From: Litchfieldia salsa | GTDB lineage: Bacteria; Bacillota; Bacilli; Bacillales; Bacillaceae_L | Assembly (NCBI RefSeq): GCF_900104555.1 | Contig: NZ_FNJU01000003.1 | Span: 372,001-436,000 of the forward strand | Reading direction: 5' to 3' | DNA length: 64,000 nt | Shown here: one piece after another, positions 61,568 to 64,000 of the stretch | Numbering within the stretch: the first letter of the stretch is position 1 | Layout: every line of letters starts with the position of its first letter | Translations under genes and position numbers: made by a program | Notes under the pieces: generated by a model | What the model was told of the DNA's origin: nothing | What the model saw: only the letters and a program-made list of their open reading frames with translations | The model's database searches: none

Positions 61568-62296
61568 TTAGTTACTTATTTCAGAGAACTTCTGGTTAAA
61601 GTATGAGTATGTTAAGGGGGCGTTTTTCTTAAGTGTCTCACGCGTATCATTCGATAAAAAGTAGTATACAAATGATTCTGCAAAATATTCCTCTGAATAA
61701 ATGATAAAGTAGCTATTGTTTGGAAACATCTTCGATGCTTCTTTTCTCCATATTTGTTGGAATTCTTCATCGTATCTAATCCTATTTAATATCTTCTGAT
61801 CCACTGTATGAGCAATCTCATGAAGTTCTAAGTTCTCAGAACCATGTCCTTTTCCTTTGTGACTATGACCAATTTTCACTAGAACTGACCGACCTCCTCC
61901 AATACCTGGAACATCATCCCAACCCGGACCATGTTCACTATAGCCCCTAGGTTTCATACCCTTAAGATGGGATGCTGAAGGTTGGTCTGTTAATTGTCCT
62001 GTGAAGAGACTAATTTGAATATTCTCCCATACAAGTGCTTGTAATATTTTACGGTCAATTCGGCTTATTCTCTCAATTATATTCATTACTTCGGTTTCAT
62101 TAAACTCATTATCAGGCAAAAAAATTAGCTCTTGCAAGAGGTTGTAATTAGGAATGATCTGTTTTGAAGTAAAAATAGTAAGAGATATAAATTCTTTTAA
62201 AGGAATTCCATGAATGGAAGCATCTCCATGGTTTTGTTTATCCATTGGCAAAAGAAGGATAAGAATTAGAAGAAGAACTAATAACTTTTTATTCAT
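61568..62296 (-). CDS. Secreted Pro-Pro endopeptidase-like metalloprotease (ATLF fold)
   Basis: 242 residues with an N-terminal signal peptide (hydrophobic to about residue 17). The body resembles PPEP/Zmp1 proteases: WDDVPGIGGG, IGHSHKGKGHGSENLELHEIAHTVD with the HExxH zinc site (about 163-167), and YSEEYFAESFVYYFLSNDT, which supplies the third ligand Glu. Known PPEPs cleave Pro-Pro bonds in surface adhesins. No adjacent gene encodes an obvious large adhesin substrate. The ATG at 62296 follows GAGGAAGG. Monocistronic. Confidence 0.87.
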   Translation of the reverse strand: MNKKLLVLLLILILLLPMDKQNHGDASIHGIPLKEFISLTIFTSKQIIPNYNLLQELIFLPDNEFNETEVMNIIERISRIDRKILQALVWENIQISLFTGQLTDQPSASHLKGMKPRGYSEHGPGWDDVPGIGGGRSVLVKIGHSHKGKGHGSENLELHEIAHTVDQKILNRIRYDEEFQQIWRKEASKMFPNNSYFIIYSEEYFAESFVYYFLSNDTRETLKKNAPLTYSYFNQKFSEISN

Positions 62297-62477
62297 AAAT
62301 ACCTTCCTCAGTCTCAGTTGTTTAATCTCATAAAATCTACTAGTCTTAGAAAACATTAAACTTAATGTTGAAAATATTATAACATTTCACATAGACTAAA
62401 AGGTTTAATAAGACAATTCACCAATTTTTACATTTATTCATAAATTATTCCATGCTACAAAATTAGGGTGAGGAAAA

Positions 62478-62726
62478 ATGTTGAATTTCAGAAACTGTGA
62501 TGAAGAAACTGAACGTACTCTGTTGGAGGCAAGGGAGGTGTCAAGTTGTCAGAGTATTATTTACGCTGATTTAATTACTATTTCCTTTATCTTAACAATG
62601 ATTATTCATTCATATATACAAAAAAGTCACCTAATTATTTTTATTGGGATTATTACTTATCTCTGTTTTATATTACTTTATAAATTTATAACATTAATTT
62701 TTGATTGGTTGGTTAAATATGAGTAA
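62478..62726 (+). CDS. Small membrane protein, 82 residues
   Basis: An acidic N-terminus (NFRNCDEETERTLLEAREV) is followed by two hydrophobic helices (about residues 25-44 and 50-75). GTGAGGAAAA before the ATG is a fair ribosome site. Unknown family. Terminator downstream shared with ypjQ. Confidence 0.6.
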   Translation: MLNFRNCDEETERTLLEAREVSSCQSIIYADLITISFILTMIIHSYIQKSHLIIFIGIITYLCFILLYKFITLIFDWLVKYE

Positions 62727-62733
62727 GAAAAAA

Positions 62734-62769
62734 GGCTTATCAACCGGATTTATAACCGATTGAAAAGCC
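62734..62769. terminator. Bidirectional terminator before ypjQ end
   Basis: GGCTTATCAACCGG / CCGATTGAAAAGCC (two mismatches) with T-rich exits on the minus strand. Confidence 0.7.
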
Positions 62770-62776
62770 CTGTCCG

Positions 62777-63319
62777 TTACAATTCAGAAACAAATGCTTT
62801 TACTCTACCTTCTTTTACATCTTTATCTCTGTGTGCAATTCGACTAGCTGCCGCAGCCGCCAATGCACAAACAATATCATCTAAAAACGTGTGAACATGT
62901 TGACCATCATGTTCATCTAACTCCCTAATAATCCCAAATTTTTCCTTATCAAGATACCCGAAATTTGTTAAACCAATTGAACCATACACATTTACAATTG
63001 ATAATGGAATGATTTCATCAATTCCGTATAAAGGTTCATCCGTTTCGACTAAATGTTGTAACGGCTGTGGTAACATTTTTTTTTCGGCTAAAATATCCAA
63101 AGAAAGACCGGTTAAGACCGCATGGATTATTTCTCTTTTCTCTAATACTCGTTCCACATTATGAATACATTCTTCAATGGAAATTGTCGGAATGTATTTT
63201 TCTTGTAGCTTTAACACAATTTTCGCAATATCAATTATTTCAACACCGCGACTTACTAGCATTTTTTTCACTTCGATAATCATTTCATCCAAAGAGTAAC
63301 TTCTAGTCAAATGTCTCAC
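62777..63319 (-). CDS. ypjQ: YpjQ, phosphatidylglycerophosphatase A-like family
   Basis: 180 residues. The C-terminal half has SIVNVYGSIGLTNFGYLDK and HTFLDDIVCALAAAAASR, as in the PgpA-related YpjQ family of bacilli. The membrane segments of true PgpA are not evident, so the enzymatic role is uncertain. The GTG at 63319 is very close to GGAG; a TTG at 63310 (ten bases downstream) is the alternative start. 15 bp downstream of ypjP in one operon. Confidence 0.85.
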   Translation of the reverse strand: MRHLTRSYSLDEMIIEVKKMLVSRGVEIIDIAKIVLKLQEKYIPTISIEECIHNVERVLEKREIIHAVLTGLSLDILAEKKMLPQPLQHLVETDEPLYGIDEIIPLSIVNVYGSIGLTNFGYLDKEKFGIIRELDEHDGQHVHTFLDDIVCALAAAAASRIAHRDKDVKEGRVKAFVSEL

Positions 63320-63334
63320 ACTCCTGTCTACATT

Positions 63335-63940
63335 TTAACTTAGCCATTGTGGAGGCGTGTTTCTATCCCAAAAGATTGCGCCCAACTCATGATGGGATTG
63401 AAATTGGTCATGATAAGTATGGTAATGAAAATTAAACCAATGACCCTCATTAGGTGGTTGATCTCTTCTCACGTGAAACCTTAAAAGATCCTTTTTGGTT
63501 GTTTTATCATAAATATGAAAAATTTTCTCACTTATTCCTCCACTTGGATTTTCGGTGATCTCCAAGTTATGTAAAGTTTCTTCAGGATAAGCTTTAGCAA
63601 ATGCTAAAATAGCTTCTTGGATTTTAGGGAAAATTTGTTGATTAAATTCCTCTTCAATAATTGGTGTAATTTTAGAGCCGAATTTTTGAAAAGATTGTTG
63701 TTCAGCCTGTATGATTGCATAATTGATGAATTGTTCTCTTTTATCAATTTCTTTTTGAAGTGTAGCAATCGAATCTATAGAATAGTAATTACTAGTGGGG
63801 TTTTGGTCAAATGTATTTCGTTTTGACGTTTCATCTGATTTTAAGTCCTGCATGGTAAGAGCAGGGGGTGGAGCAATCATACCAAGGGTAAGGACTGAAA
63901 ATGAAACAACCAATGCTTTTCTAAACCATTTATGCATCAT
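63335..63940 (-). CDS. ypjP: YpjP family secreted protein
   Basis: 201 residues with a signal peptide (MMHKWFRKALVVSFSVLTLG, cleavage region near residue 28). A helical central part is followed by FRFHVRRDQ-like LRFHVRRDQPPNEG and HYHTYHDQFQSHHELG, conserved-looking His-rich stretch of the YpjP family. Function unknown. AAGGGAG site upstream. First gene of ypjP-ypjQ. Confidence 0.87.
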   Translation of the reverse strand: MMHKWFRKALVVSFSVLTLGMIAPPPALTMQDLKSDETSKRNTFDQNPTSNYYSIDSIATLQKEIDKREQFINYAIIQAEQQSFQKFGSKITPIIEEEFNQQIFPKIQEAILAFAKAYPEETLHNLEITENPSGGISEKIFHIYDKTTKKDLLRFHVRRDQPPNEGHWFNFHYHTYHDQFQSHHELGAIFWDRNTPPQWLS

Positions 63941-64000
63941 ACTCTCCCTTTCAATTACACGTGAAATGTTTTAATATTATTCTACCATATTTAAAAGTTT

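Noticed and set aside
1-64000. CRISPR array, prophage, transposase, rRNA or tRNA genes
   Set aside because: No regular direct-repeat array, integrase/structural phage genes, IS transposase ORF, or rRNA/tRNA sequence was seen.

Overview
The window looks like chromosome of an endospore-forming, low-GC member of the Bacillaceae. The evidence is a germinant-receptor operon, a bacillithiol gene (bshB2), HPr with both His15 and Ser46, strong AGGAGG-type ribosome sites with frequent TTG/GTG starts, and many genes recognisable as homologues of the Bacillus subtilis yoj, yod/yoz, yko, yit and ypm-ypl-ypj neighbourhoods. I see no rRNA, tRNA, CRISPR array, transposase or prophage module. The accessory character comes from unusual operons set among housekeeping genes.

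Layout. 1-8 kb: a truncated acidic ORF, small proteins, a PNPOx-fold flavin protein, a pyruvate-oxidase-type ThDP enzyme, the yojN-yojO MoxR/VWA pair and the nanoRNase nrnB. 8-17.4 kb: MFS and MATE (yojI) exporters, an endonuclease IV paralogue, VTT and TerC membrane proteins, yojF-bshB2, an orphan HPr and a MutM/Fpg paralogue. 17.4-22.6 kb: a five-gene molybdopterin oxidoreductase operon (NarI-like cytochrome b with zinc ribbon, Mo subunit, 4Fe-4S subunit, Tat-type Rieske protein, small membrane protein). Upstream of it lies a perfect TGTGA-N6-TCACA FNR box centred 32 bp from a TACAAT -10 box, which is the class II -41.5 geometry. 22.6-31 kb: a methyltransferase, yodJ, deoD, small ORFs, GDPD, yppC, yozD, yodN-like, yozE, a GC-rich palindromic repeat and an M42 aminopeptidase.

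31-38.7 kb: a kinase-like protein diverges from a NUDIX-glycosyltransferase-HipA_2 kinase operon, followed by a germinant-receptor operon in the order D-B-A-C. 38.9-47.9 kb: two flavoproteins (one behind a PurR-like operator and a good SigA promoter), cspD with a roughly 170-nt leader, msrA-msrB, a second GDPD, ypmS-ypmR and ykoQ-ykoP. 48-56.4 kb: ykoN, the Sco protein ypmQ, a YitT-type protein behind a short coupled ORF, and a sulfate-to-sulfolactate operon (comA, histidine phosphatase, cysH, sat, cysC) divergent from an MFS exporter. 56.4-64 kb: DegV, ilvA, yplQ, dfrA-thyA, a secreted Pro-Pro endopeptidase-like protease, ypjQ and ypjP.

The strongest candidates for undescribed biology are: the FNR-controlled Mo/Rieske/cytochrome b complex; the sulfolactate operon, where a histidine phosphatase sits where B. 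subtilis has ComB; and the NUDIX-GT4-HipA_2 operon. Where an upstream Met or GTG/TTG overlapped the Shine-Dalgarno, I moved the start to the codon 5-11 nt downstream of it. Those choices are noted per gene.
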